Below are positions 57,338 to 64,000 of a stretch of 64,000 bases of DNA, one piece after another; the stretch's first letter is position 1, and every line of letters begins with the position of its first letter. A model generated the notes under the pieces. The model saw nothing but the letters and a program-made list of their open reading frames with translations. It was not told where the DNA came from and made no database searches. Source of the DNA: Pseudideonella sakaiensis (lineage in GTDB: Bacteria; Pseudomonadota; Gammaproteobacteria; Burkholderiales; Burkholderiaceae_C). The DNA lies in contig NZ_BBYR01000035.1 in the NCBI RefSeq assembly GCF_001293525.1, positions 1 to 64,000 on the forward strand, read 5' to 3'. The translations under genes were made by a program, and so were the position numbers.

Positions 57338-58231
57338 ATGAGCATCCTCATCAACCAGGACACCAAGGTCATCACCCAGGGCATCACGGGCAAGACCGGC
57401 CAGTTCCACACCAAGGGCTGCCAGGCCTATGCCAACGGCAAGCAGTGCTTCGTCGCCGGCGTGAACCCGAAGAAGGCCGGCGAGCACTTCGAGGGCATCC
57501 CGATCCATGCCAGCGTCAAGGCCGCCAAGGACGCCACCGGCGCGACCGTCAGCGTGATCTACGTCCCGCCCGCCGGCGCGGCCGATGCGATCTGGGAGGC
57601 GGTCGACGCCGACCTCGACCTGGTCATCTGCATCACCGAAGGCATCCCGATCCGCGACATGCTGATGGTGCGCAACCGCATGAAGCAGAAGGAGGCCGCC
57701 GGCGGCAAGAAGACCCTGCTGCTGGGCCCGAACTGCCCCGGCCTGATCACGCCCGACGAGATCAAGATCGGCATCATGCCGGGCCACATCCACCGCAAGG
57801 GCCGCATCGGCGTGGTGTCGCGCTCCGGCACGCTGACCTACGAGGCCGTGGCCCAGCTCACCGAGATCGGGCTCGGCCAGTCCAGCGCGGTCGGCATCGG
57901 CGGCGATCCGATCAACGGCCTGAAGCACATCGACGTGATGCGCATGTTCAACGACGATCCGGACACCGACGCGGTGATCATGATCGGCGAGATCGGCGGC
58001 CCGGACGAGGCCGACGCGGCGCGCTGGTGCAAGGAGCACATGAAGAAGCCGATCGTCGGCTTCATCGCCGGCGTGACCGCGCCCCCCGGCAAGCGCATGG
58101 GCCATGCCGGCGCGCTGATCTCCGGCGGCGCCGACACCGCGGACGCCAAGCTCGCGATCATGGAAGAGTGCGGCTTCAAGGTCACGCGCAACCCGTCCGA
58201 GATGGGCAAGCTGCTGAAGGCCATGCTCTGA
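57338..58231 (+). CDS. sucD: Succinyl-CoA synthetase alpha subunit
   Basis: The 297-residue alpha subunit carries the phosphohistidine His256 in [17 protein letters not shown] and the CoA-binding N-terminal Rossmann domain ([20 protein letters not shown]). It is the last gene of the sucCD pair; a GC-rich hairpin (58243-58250 with 58255-58262) without a T-run lies 11 bases after the stop. Confidence 0.98.
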   Translation: MSILINQDTKVITQGITGKTGQFHTKGCQAYANGKQCFVAGVNPKKAGEHFEGIPIHASVKAAKDATGATVSVIYVPPAGAADAIWEAVDADLDLVICITEGIPIRDMLMVRNRMKQKEAAGGKKTLLLGPNCPGLITPDEIKIGIMPGHIHRKGRIGVVSRSGTLTYEAVAQLTEIGLGQSSAVGIGGDPINGLKHIDVMRMFNDDPDTDAVIMIGEIGGPDEADAARWCKEHMKKPIVGFIAGVTAPPGKRMGHAGALISGGADTADAKLAIMEECGFKVTRNPSEMGKLLKAML

Positions 58232-58354
58232 GGCCCGGCCGGCCCGGCGCTGCGGCGCCGGGTCGCGCCCTGCCGTCCGCCGGCCCCTGTCGCGGCGATC
58301 GACGGCCACACCACCCGCCGCAGGCCGCCTCCGCGCGGCCTGCGCCATTTCATG

Positions 58355-58376
58355 GCGTGGATGCGTAATTCCACGC
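58355..58376. repeat. Hairpin in sucD-terC gap
   Basis: GCGTGGA (58355-58361) and TCCACGC (58370-58376) form a perfect 7-bp stem around ATGCGTAATTCC-type sequence. The 249-base gap shows no promoter that I can define and no match to the manganese (yybP-ykoY) riboswitch core often found before terC. Confidence 0.4.
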
Positions 58377-58480
58377 ACCGGGATGCCCCGCCTCCGCGGC
58401 GACACTCCAGCCTCCACCGGCAGCCTGCCGGCCGCTGCGGCATGTCGCCGCGCCCCTGACGCCTCACCCCGGAGCCTCGC

Positions 58481-59185
58481 ATGGACTGGATGACCGCCGC
58501 CTTCTGGATTGCCCTGCTGAAGATCATCTGGGTCAACATCCTGCTGTCCGGCGACAACGCCGTGGTGATCGCGCTGGCCGCGCGCAACCTGCCGCCGCAC
58601 CAGCAGGGCAAGGCGGTCTTCGCCGGCAGCGGCGCGGCGATCGTGCTGCGGGTCGTGCTGACGGTCTTCGCCGTCAAGCTGTTGCAGTTCCCCTACCTGA
58701 AGCTGGTGGGCGCCGCGCTGCTGCTGTGGATCGGCATCCAGCTGCTGGCCGGCGACGACGATGGCGGCGAGGTCAAGGCGAGCGCGTCGCTGTGGTCGGC
58801 GGTGCGCACCATCCTGATCGCCGACCTGGTGATGAGCCTGGACAACGTGATCGCCGTGGCCGCCGCCGCCAACAGCGCGCCGGAGTCCATCCGCACGCTG
58901 CTGCTGGTGCTGGGCCTGGGCCTGTCGATCCCGCTGATCATTTTCGGCAGCACGCTGCTGCTCAAGCTGATGCAGCGCTTCCCCGCGATCATCACCGTCG
59001 GTGCCGGCCTGCTCGGCTTCGTCTCCGGCGAGATGGCCGTCTCCGACCTCGCGATCCACGACTGGTTCGAGGCCCACTTCCATGGCCTGGACACTGTCGT
59101 CGCGCTCGCCTGCGCGGTCGGCGTGATCGCCGTCGGCACCTGGCTGTCGCGCCGCCAGGCCCGCCAGGCCGACGCCCCGACCTGA
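58481..59185 (+). CDS. TerC family membrane protein (first copy)
   Basis: The 234-residue protein has seven or so membrane segments and the TerC acidic motifs NILLSGDNAVVIALAARNLP and DLVMSLDNVIAVAAA. TerC proteins are implicated in metal (manganese, calcium) export and metalation of secreted proteins. It is followed 21 bases later by a paralogue, with which it shares both motifs, suggesting local duplication or a two-subunit transporter. Confidence 0.93.
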   Translation: MDWMTAAFWIALLKIIWVNILLSGDNAVVIALAARNLPPHQQGKAVFAGSGAAIVLRVVLTVFAVKLLQFPYLKLVGAALLLWIGIQLLAGDDDGGEVKASASLWSAVRTILIADLVMSLDNVIAVAAAANSAPESIRTLLLVLGLGLSIPLIIFGSTLLLKLMQRFPAIITVGAGLLGFVSGEMAVSDLAIHDWFEAHFHGLDTVVALACAVGVIAVGTWLSRRQARQADAPT

Positions 59186-59206
59186 GCCACCTTGTAAGAT
59201 CCTGTC

Positions 59207-59947
59207 ATGGAAGCCTTCGCCAGTACCGAGTTCTGGGTCGCCGTCGCCCAGATCATCATGATCGACATCCTGCTCGGCGGGGACAACGCGGTGGTCATCG
59301 CGCTGGCCTGCCGCAAGCTCCCGCCGAAGCAGCGCACGCTGGGCATCCTGTGGGGCACGGCCGGCGCGATCCTGCTGCGGGTGATCCTGATCTTCTTCGC
59401 GCTGACGCTGCTGGCGATTCCCTTCCTGAAGCTGGTCGGCGCGCTGCTGCTGGTCTGGATCGGCGTCAAGCTGCTCGCCCCCGACGACGAGGACGAGCAC
59501 GGCAACATCGAGGGCAGCGACCGCCTGTGGGGCGCGGTCAAGACCGTCATCGTCGCCGACCTGGTGATGAGCATCGACAACGTGATCGCGATCGCCGGCG
59601 CCGCCGAGAGCGCCGGCGGTGACCACAAGATGCCGCTGGTCATCTTCGGCCTGATCGTCAGCATCCCGATCATCGTCTGGGGCAGCCAGCTGGTGATCAA
59701 GCTGATGGACCGGTTTCCGGTGATCATCACCGCCGGTGGCATGCTGCTGGGCTGGATCGCGGGCACGATGGCGGTGACCGATCCGGCGCTCGTCAACCCC
59801 GACGTGGTCGCGCAGCTGCCGAAGATCGTCGCCACGGACGCGATCAAGTACGGTGCCGGCATCGCGGGTGCGCTGCTGGTGCTGGCGATCGGCAAGTGGG
59901 TGCAGGCCCGACGGAAGTCGCGCGCAGCGGCCGCTGCCGCGGGCTGA
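59207..59947 (+). CDS. TerC family membrane protein (second copy)
   Basis: The 246-residue paralogue has the same acidic motifs (DILLGGDNAVVIALACRKLP; DLVMSIDNVIAIAGA) and membrane layout. It differs mainly in the loop between the third and fourth segments (APDDEDEHGNIEGSD), which is longer and acidic. Codon use resembles its neighbour. Both genes are probably cotranscribed. Confidence 0.93.
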   Translation: MEAFASTEFWVAVAQIIMIDILLGGDNAVVIALACRKLPPKQRTLGILWGTAGAILLRVILIFFALTLLAIPFLKLVGALLLVWIGVKLLAPDDEDEHGNIEGSDRLWGAVKTVIVADLVMSIDNVIAIAGAAESAGGDHKMPLVIFGLIVSIPIIVWGSQLVIKLMDRFPVIITAGGMLLGWIAGTMAVTDPALVNPDVVAQLPKIVATDAIKYGAGIAGALLVLAIGKWVQARRKSRAAAAAAG

Positions 59948-59990
59948 GCGCCGGCCGAGCTTCTTCGCCGGCGCACGGGCGGGTCCTCGG

Positions 59991-61676
59991 ATGGGATCGG
60001 GCGCGGCCATCGTCGTCGGCCTGGTCGTGCTGCTGGCGGTGGCCGGCTACCTCGTGCTGGTGCTGCCGCGGCTCGGCGCCTGGATGGGTCTCGGCGCCTC
60101 CGCCGCCGTGGCCGTGGCCCTGCTGCTGCTCGCGCTGGCCTTCACCCCCTGGACCGCGACGGCCCCGATGCTCGGCGTGGTCGCGCTGGCCTTCGGCCAC
60201 GCCGGCTGGTGGATGGGCCGCCGGGCCACCGCGGTGCGTCGCGCCGCGCACCGGCTCCACAGCCAGTGGCCGGCCGGCAAGGACGCCCGGCGCCGGGACG
60301 CCGCCGGCCGCGGCAAGGGCCACCGCCGCAGCGGCGCGTCGGCCCGGTCGGCCCGGCCGCTGCTGGCCGACGACCGGCCCCCGCCGGCGGCCTCGTCCGA
60401 CGCGGCTGGCGCAACCGACGCGGCGCCCGACGGCGCAGCCACGGCCGCGGCTCGTCCGGCCACCGCGCCGCTGCCCGCCGCCGGATCGCCCCGTGCGGCA
60501 GCGGGCGGCCCGGCCGCGCGCTCGGCGGCTGCCGCACCGGCGCCTGCCGTCCATGGCGCCGCTGCTGCGCCCGCATCGCCACCGACGCGTCCCGTCACCG
60601 GGCCGCCGCCGCCGCTGCTCGACGATCCCGCCGCCTTACCGCCCGAGCCGCCACCCGCGCTGCGCACGGCCCCGGTCCAGGCGCTCGCGCTGGCGGACCT
60701 GCAGCGCACCAGCCTCGGCCGCTACCGCATCGACCGGGCGATCGGCCGCGGTTCGATGGGCGCCGTCTACCAGGGGCTCGACACCGCGATGGGCCGCCAG
60801 GTCGCGCTGAAGACGCTGTCGCTCGGGCAGGAGTTCGAGGGCGCGGAGCTGCACGAGGCCAAGGCCCGCTTCTTCCGCGAGGCCGAGACCGCCGGGCGGC
60901 TGCAGCACCGCGACATCGTCACGATCCACGACGTGGGCGAGGAGGGCGACGTCGCCTACATCGCGATGGAGCTGCTGCGCGGCCACGACCTGACGCGCCA
61001 CACCCAGCCCGGCCAGCTGCTGCCGGTGCCGGTGGTGCTGCGCATCGGTGCCCGCGTGGCCGACGCGCTGGCCTACGCCCACCGGCAGGGCGTGGTGCAC
61101 CGCGACATCAAGCCTGCGAACGTGATGCTGCACCTGCCCACCGGCGCCGTGAAGGTGATGGACTTCGGCATCGCGCGCGTCACCGATGCCAGCCGCACGC
61201 GCACCGGCATGGTCCTGGGCACGCCCAGCTTCATGTCGCCGGAGCACCTCGCCGGCCAGCGGGTGGATGGCCGCACCGACCTCTACTCGCTCGGCGTGAT
61301 GCTCTACCAGCTGCTGACCGGCCGGCTGCCCTTCCAGGCCGATTCGATGGCCAAGCTGATGTACCAGATCGCGCACGACCCGCCGCGCGACCTGCGGGTC
61401 GCGCGGCCGGAACTGCCGGAGCCGCTGGCCCAGCTGATCGGCCGCGTGCTGGCCAAGCTGCCGGCGCAGCGCCCGGCCGACGGCCACCAGCTGGCCGCCG
61501 AGCTGCGCGCGATCGATGCCGCCGGCGAGGGGCCGCTGTGGGCGCCGCCGGCCCCGCCGGGCGGCGTCGAGGGCGCGCCCGGCGCGGCGCCCGCGCCCGG
61601 GGCGGCGTCGCCCACCGCCTACGATGCGACGGTGCGCCTGCCGCCGGGCCAGTCAGGGCACAATCCCGCATCGTGA
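59991..61676 (+). CDS. Membrane Ser/Thr protein kinase with N-terminal helices
   Basis: The 561-residue protein has three hydrophobic segments in its first 75 residues, an Ala/Pro-rich linker (about 100-230), and a Hanks-type kinase domain at about 245-505: glycine loop GRGSMG (252-257), Lys274, HRD at 370-372, HRDIKPANV, DFG at 391-393, and SPEHL. Most bacterial kinases of this type have the kinase first and the membrane helix after it; here the order is reversed. It is followed by PP2C and FHA genes that would reverse and read its phosphorylation. Confidence 0.92.
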   Translation: MGSGAAIVVGLVVLLAVAGYLVLVLPRLGAWMGLGASAAVAVALLLLALAFTPWTATAPMLGVVALAFGHAGWWMGRRATAVRRAAHRLHSQWPAGKDARRRDAAGRGKGHRRSGASARSARPLLADDRPPPAASSDAAGATDAAPDGAATAAARPATAPLPAAGSPRAAAGGPAARSAAAAPAPAVHGAAAAPASPPTRPVTGPPPPLLDDPAALPPEPPPALRTAPVQALALADLQRTSLGRYRIDRAIGRGSMGAVYQGLDTAMGRQVALKTLSLGQEFEGAELHEAKARFFREAETAGRLQHRDIVTIHDVGEEGDVAYIAMELLRGHDLTRHTQPGQLLPVPVVLRIGARVADALAYAHRQGVVHRDIKPANVMLHLPTGAVKVMDFGIARVTDASRTRTGMVLGTPSFMSPEHLAGQRVDGRTDLYSLGVMLYQLLTGRLPFQADSMAKLMYQIAHDPPRDLRVARPELPEPLAQLIGRVLAKLPAQRPADGHQLAAELRAIDAAGEGPLWAPPAPPGGVEGAPGAAPAPGAASPTAYDATVRLPPGQSGHNPAS

Positions 61677-61716
61677 TCGTTCACGCGTGAAGCCGTCCGC
61701 CGGCCGTGAGCAGCCC

Positions 61717-62496
61717 ATGGAATTCGAGTTCTTCAGCGCCACCGACACCGGACGTTCCCGCAGCAACAACGAGGACTCGGTGAGCATCGACCCGGGGCGG
61801 GCGCTGGTGGTGCTGGCCGACGGCATGGGCGGCTACAACGCCGGCGAGGTGGCCAGCAACATGGCGACCTCGCACATCCGCGGCGAGCTCGGCCGCTGGC
61901 TCGCCGAGGCCTCGAGCGCCGCGTCCGACCACGACATCCGGCGCGCGATGAGCCTGTGCGTCGAGAACGCCAACCGCGCGATCTACGACGCCGCGCATGC
62001 GAACGCGCAGCAGGCCGGCATGGGCACGACCCTGGTGCTCGGCGTGTTCCGCGGCGACGCCGTCTGGCTCGGCCACGTCGGCGATTCGCGCGCCTACCGG
62101 CTGCGCGACGGCAGCCTGCGCCAGATCACGCGCGACCACTCGCTGCTGCAGGAGCAGATCGATGCCGGACTGATCTCGCCGGAGCAGGCGGCCCACTCGT
62201 CGAACAAGAACCTGGTCACCCGGGCGGTGGGCGTGGAAGCCGGCGTCGAGCTGGACGTCACGCGCCACGAGGTGCTGGCCGGCGACATCTACCTGCTGTG
62301 CTCCGACGGCCTGTCCGACATGCTGGACGACGAGGCCATGGCGCGCCTGCTGCGTTCCGGTGAATCGCTGGAGGCGGCCGCCGCGGCGCTGATCGGCGCG
62401 GCCAACGAGGCCGGCGGGCGGGACAACATTTCGGTGATACTGGCGCGGGCGAAGGCCTCGCCGGCCACGCGGTCGTGGTGGCCGTTCAAGCGCTGA
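61717..62496 (+). CDS. PP2C-family protein phosphatase
   Basis: The 259-residue enzyme removes phosphate from Ser/Thr. Metal-binding motifs of bacterial PP2C are present: TDTGRSRSNNEDS (10-21), LADGMGG (33-39), GHVGDSRAYRLRDG, CSDGLSDML and GGRDNISVIL. A GTG at 61687 gives ten more residues; neither start has a strong ribosome-binding site. The gene is 40 bases after the kinase gene and 37 before the FHA gene, forming a kinase-phosphatase-reader set. Confidence 0.93.
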   Translation: MEFEFFSATDTGRSRSNNEDSVSIDPGRALVVLADGMGGYNAGEVASNMATSHIRGELGRWLAEASSAASDHDIRRAMSLCVENANRAIYDAAHANAQQAGMGTTLVLGVFRGDAVWLGHVGDSRAYRLRDGSLRQITRDHSLLQEQIDAGLISPEQAAHSSNKNLVTRAVGVEAGVELDVTRHEVLAGDIYLLCSDGLSDMLDDEAMARLLRSGESLEAAAAALIGAANEAGGRDNISVILARAKASPATRSWWPFKR

Positions 62497-62533
62497 GGGC
62501 GGGCGGTGGAGAACTGAGGGCAAACCGAGGGCG

Positions 62534-63187
62534 ATGATGGGCAAACTGGTCGTTTCACTCGAAGGCGTGGTCATCAAGGAGGTCCAGCTCTCCAAGGACA
62601 AGACCACGCTCGGACGGCGGCCGTACAACGACATCGTGATCGACAACCTCGCCGTCAGCGGCGAGCACGCGGTGCTGCAGATGGTCGGCGGCGATGTCTT
62701 CATCGAGGACCTGAACAGCACCAACGGGACCTACATCAACGGCAAGGCCGTCAAGAAACAGCTGCTGACGCACAACGACCTGGTGGAGATCGGCAAGTAC
62801 AAGATCAAGTACCTGGTCGACGACGGCCACGACTACGAGAAGACCCAGGTCTTCAAGGCGGACGCGCCCCCGCCGCGGGCCGACCTCGGCACGCCGGTCG
62901 GCCTCGGCCCGCTCGGCCTGTCCGTGACCCCGGCGTCGATCCGCGTGCTGACCGGCGCGGCCGCCGGCCGCGAGGTGCAGCTCACCAAGGTCGTCACCAC
63001 CGTCGGCAAGCCGGGCGTGCAGGTCGCGTCGATCACCAAGCGCCCGAACGGCTACCTGATCGCGCACGTCGACGGCGGCACGCGGCCGCTGGTCAACGGC
63101 CAGCCGCTGGTCGGCGAGACCACGCCGCTGAAGAACGGCGACGTGATCGAGCTGGCCGGCACGCAGATGCAGTTCGTGCAGGCTTGA
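62534..63187 (+). CDS. FHA-domain protein with two FHA-like modules
   Basis: The 217-residue protein starts at a doubled ATG. The first FHA domain (about 22-90) has GRRPYNDI, SGEH and STNGTYING, so it should bind phosphothreonine. The second module (about 137-215) has the same beta-sandwich spacing (TKVVTTVGKPG, RPLVNGQPL) but lacks the key Arg and Ser-Gly-His pattern, so it is likely degenerate. It would read phosphorylation by the upstream kinase. A candidate terminator follows. Confidence 0.92.
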   Translation: MMGKLVVSLEGVVIKEVQLSKDKTTLGRRPYNDIVIDNLAVSGEHAVLQMVGGDVFIEDLNSTNGTYINGKAVKKQLLTHNDLVEIGKYKIKYLVDDGHDYEKTQVFKADAPPPRADLGTPVGLGPLGLSVTPASIRVLTGAAAGREVQLTKVVTTVGKPGVQVASITKRPNGYLIAHVDGGTRPLVNGQPLVGETTPLKNGDVIELAGTQMQFVQA

Positions 63188-63237
63188 CCGCCCGCGGCGG
63201 GCCTGGAGGCCCGCGGCGGGTGCCGCGCCCGCCGGCC

Positions 63238-63272
63238 GGCGGGCCGACGAGGCGGGCCCGCCGTGACTTTTT
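63238..63272 (+). terminator. Candidate terminator after FHA gene
   Basis: GGCGGGCC (63238-63245) pairs with GGCCCGCC (63255-63262); a T5 run follows after five bases. The 260-base gap to the next gene also holds two direct copies of GCCCGCGGCGGG. Nothing else was recognised in it. Confidence 0.4.
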
Positions 63273-63447
63273 CCACGCCGAAGACCCTGCCGGCCCCTTT
63301 CTCGACGGACCGAACCGCGCCGGGCCTGACACCATCCGCAGCACGGCTCCGCGCGCGGGGCTGCCCCCGGACCCGGAGCCGCCGCCCCGACCCCCTGACC
63401 GCGATGCCCGTCCTGCCCTTCGCCTGCGCCGGCGCGCAGCCCGCCCC

Positions 63448-64000
63448 GTGAGCATCCGCGTGCTCGGCTGCTCCGGCGCGATCGCGGCCGGCTGTCGCAC
63501 CACGGCCTTCCTGGTCGACGAGCGGGTGCTGATCGATGCCGGCACCGGTGTCGGCGACCTGACGCTCGACGAACTGGCCCGCATCGACCACATCTGCATC
63601 AGCCACTCCCACCTCGACCACGTGCTGTCGATCGCGCTGCTCGCCGACGCGGTGCTGCGGCAGCGCCTGGCGGCCGGCCGCGGCAGCATCACGGTGCATG
63701 CGCTGCCCGCCACGCTGCAGGCGCTGCGCACCCACGTCTTCAACGGCGTGATCTGGCCCGACTTCACGCGCCTGCCCAGCCCCGAGGCGCCGGCGCTGCG
63801 GCTGCAGCCTTTCGAGATCGGTGAGGTGCTGTCGCTGGCCGGCCGCACGATCGAGGTGCTCCCCGCCGCCCACACCGTGCCGGCGGTCGGTTTCGCGGTG
63901 CGCGGCCGCCGCGGCCACTGGGTCTTCACGGGCGACACCGGTCCCAACCCGGCGCTCTGGCAGCGGCTGCGCGAGATCGACGTGGCCGACCTCGTCATCG
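63448..64000 (+). CDS. Metallo-beta-lactamase-fold hydrolase (partial)
   Basis: The gene starts at a GTG (VSIRVLGCSGAIAAGCRTTA) and runs off the window end; 184 residues are visible. ISHSHLDHV is the HxHxDH metal motif (with Ser preceding), and FTGDTGPNP holds a later metal ligand; AAHTVPAVGF is another. This matches the class II cyclic-nucleotide phosphodiesterase branch of the fold. If so it would hydrolyse cAMP; other substrates are possible. It follows the kinase-phosphatase-FHA set on the same strand. Confidence 0.85.
   Translation, partial: MSIRVLGCSGAIAAGCRTTAFLVDERVLIDAGTGVGDLTLDELARIDHICISHSHLDHVLSIALLADAVLRQRLAAGRGSITVHALPATLQALRTHVFNGVIWPDFTRLPSPEAPALRLQPFEIGEVLSLAGRTIEVLPAAHTVPAVGFAVRGRRGHWVFTGDTGPNPALWQRLREIDVADLVI

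Noticed and set aside
58232-58480. A yybP-ykoY manganese riboswitch before terC
   Set aside because: None of the conserved core sequence was found; only an unrelated 7-bp hairpin is present.

Overview
The window is about 70% G+C and looks like the chromosome of a betaproteobacterium of the order Burkholderiales, most likely the Rubrivivax/Leptothrix/Ideonella/Roseateles neighbourhood. The evidence is gene order (tuf-rpsJ then a gap before rplC; gatCAB divergent from mreBCD-mrdA-rodA; recA-recX-DUF2889-sucC-sucD-terC), the long Arg/Gly/Pro tail on ribosomal protein S3, and high-GC codon use. The genus is inferred from pattern only.

Layout. 1-15.4 kb is the ribosomal protein supercluster: the end of tuf, rpsJ, a terminator and new promoter, then rplC-rplD-rplW-rplB-rpsS-rplV-rpsC-rplP-rpmC-rpsQ, a terminator, a peroxiredoxin gene, a strong promoter, then rplN-rplX-rplE-rpsN-rpsH-rplF-rplR-rpsE-rpmD-rplO-secY-rpmJ-rpsM-rpsK-rpsD-rpoA-rplQ. 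infA is not between secY and rpmJ. An initiator tRNA (fMet, CAT) follows. 15.5-21.6 kb is a lower-GC island flanked by imperfect copies of the tRNA terminator. It holds one tightly packed minus-strand operon of six genes (unknown 184 aa; QueC-like ATPase; Xre/ImmA-IrrE metallopeptidase; PIN nuclease; 68 aa; 399 aa unknown), a symmetrical triple operator over its promoter, and a convergent 37-residue peptide gene. This is the best candidate for an undescribed system. A decayed hipA and an RMF-like small gene follow.

23.3-32.8 kb is an envelope-lipid cluster: acyltransferase, FAD oxidoreductase, glyoxalase, GT4 glycosyltransferase, a membrane protein, a membrane-anchored GSA-type aminotransferase, phosphatidylserine decarboxylase, an MGDG-synthase-like glycosyltransferase and a PlcP/LpxH-type metallophosphoesterase. 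Both glycosyltransferases have Pho-box-like 11-bp direct repeats upstream, so I infer a phosphate-controlled lipid-remodelling locus. 32.9-41.6 kb carries form II CO-dehydrogenase-like coxL/coxS without the FAD subunit, a carboxylesterase, a 169-bp palindrome, an SGNH hydrolase, malQ, and xth/pyrE whose start codons overlap head to head.

41.7-64 kb is core genome: gatCAB (minus), mreB-mreC-mreD-mrdA-rodA (cell elongation), a TctDE-like two-component pair, recA (LexA box)-recX-DUF2889-sucC-sucD, two terC paralogues, and a Ser/Thr kinase-PP2C-FHA-metallo-beta-lactamase signalling module cut by the window end.
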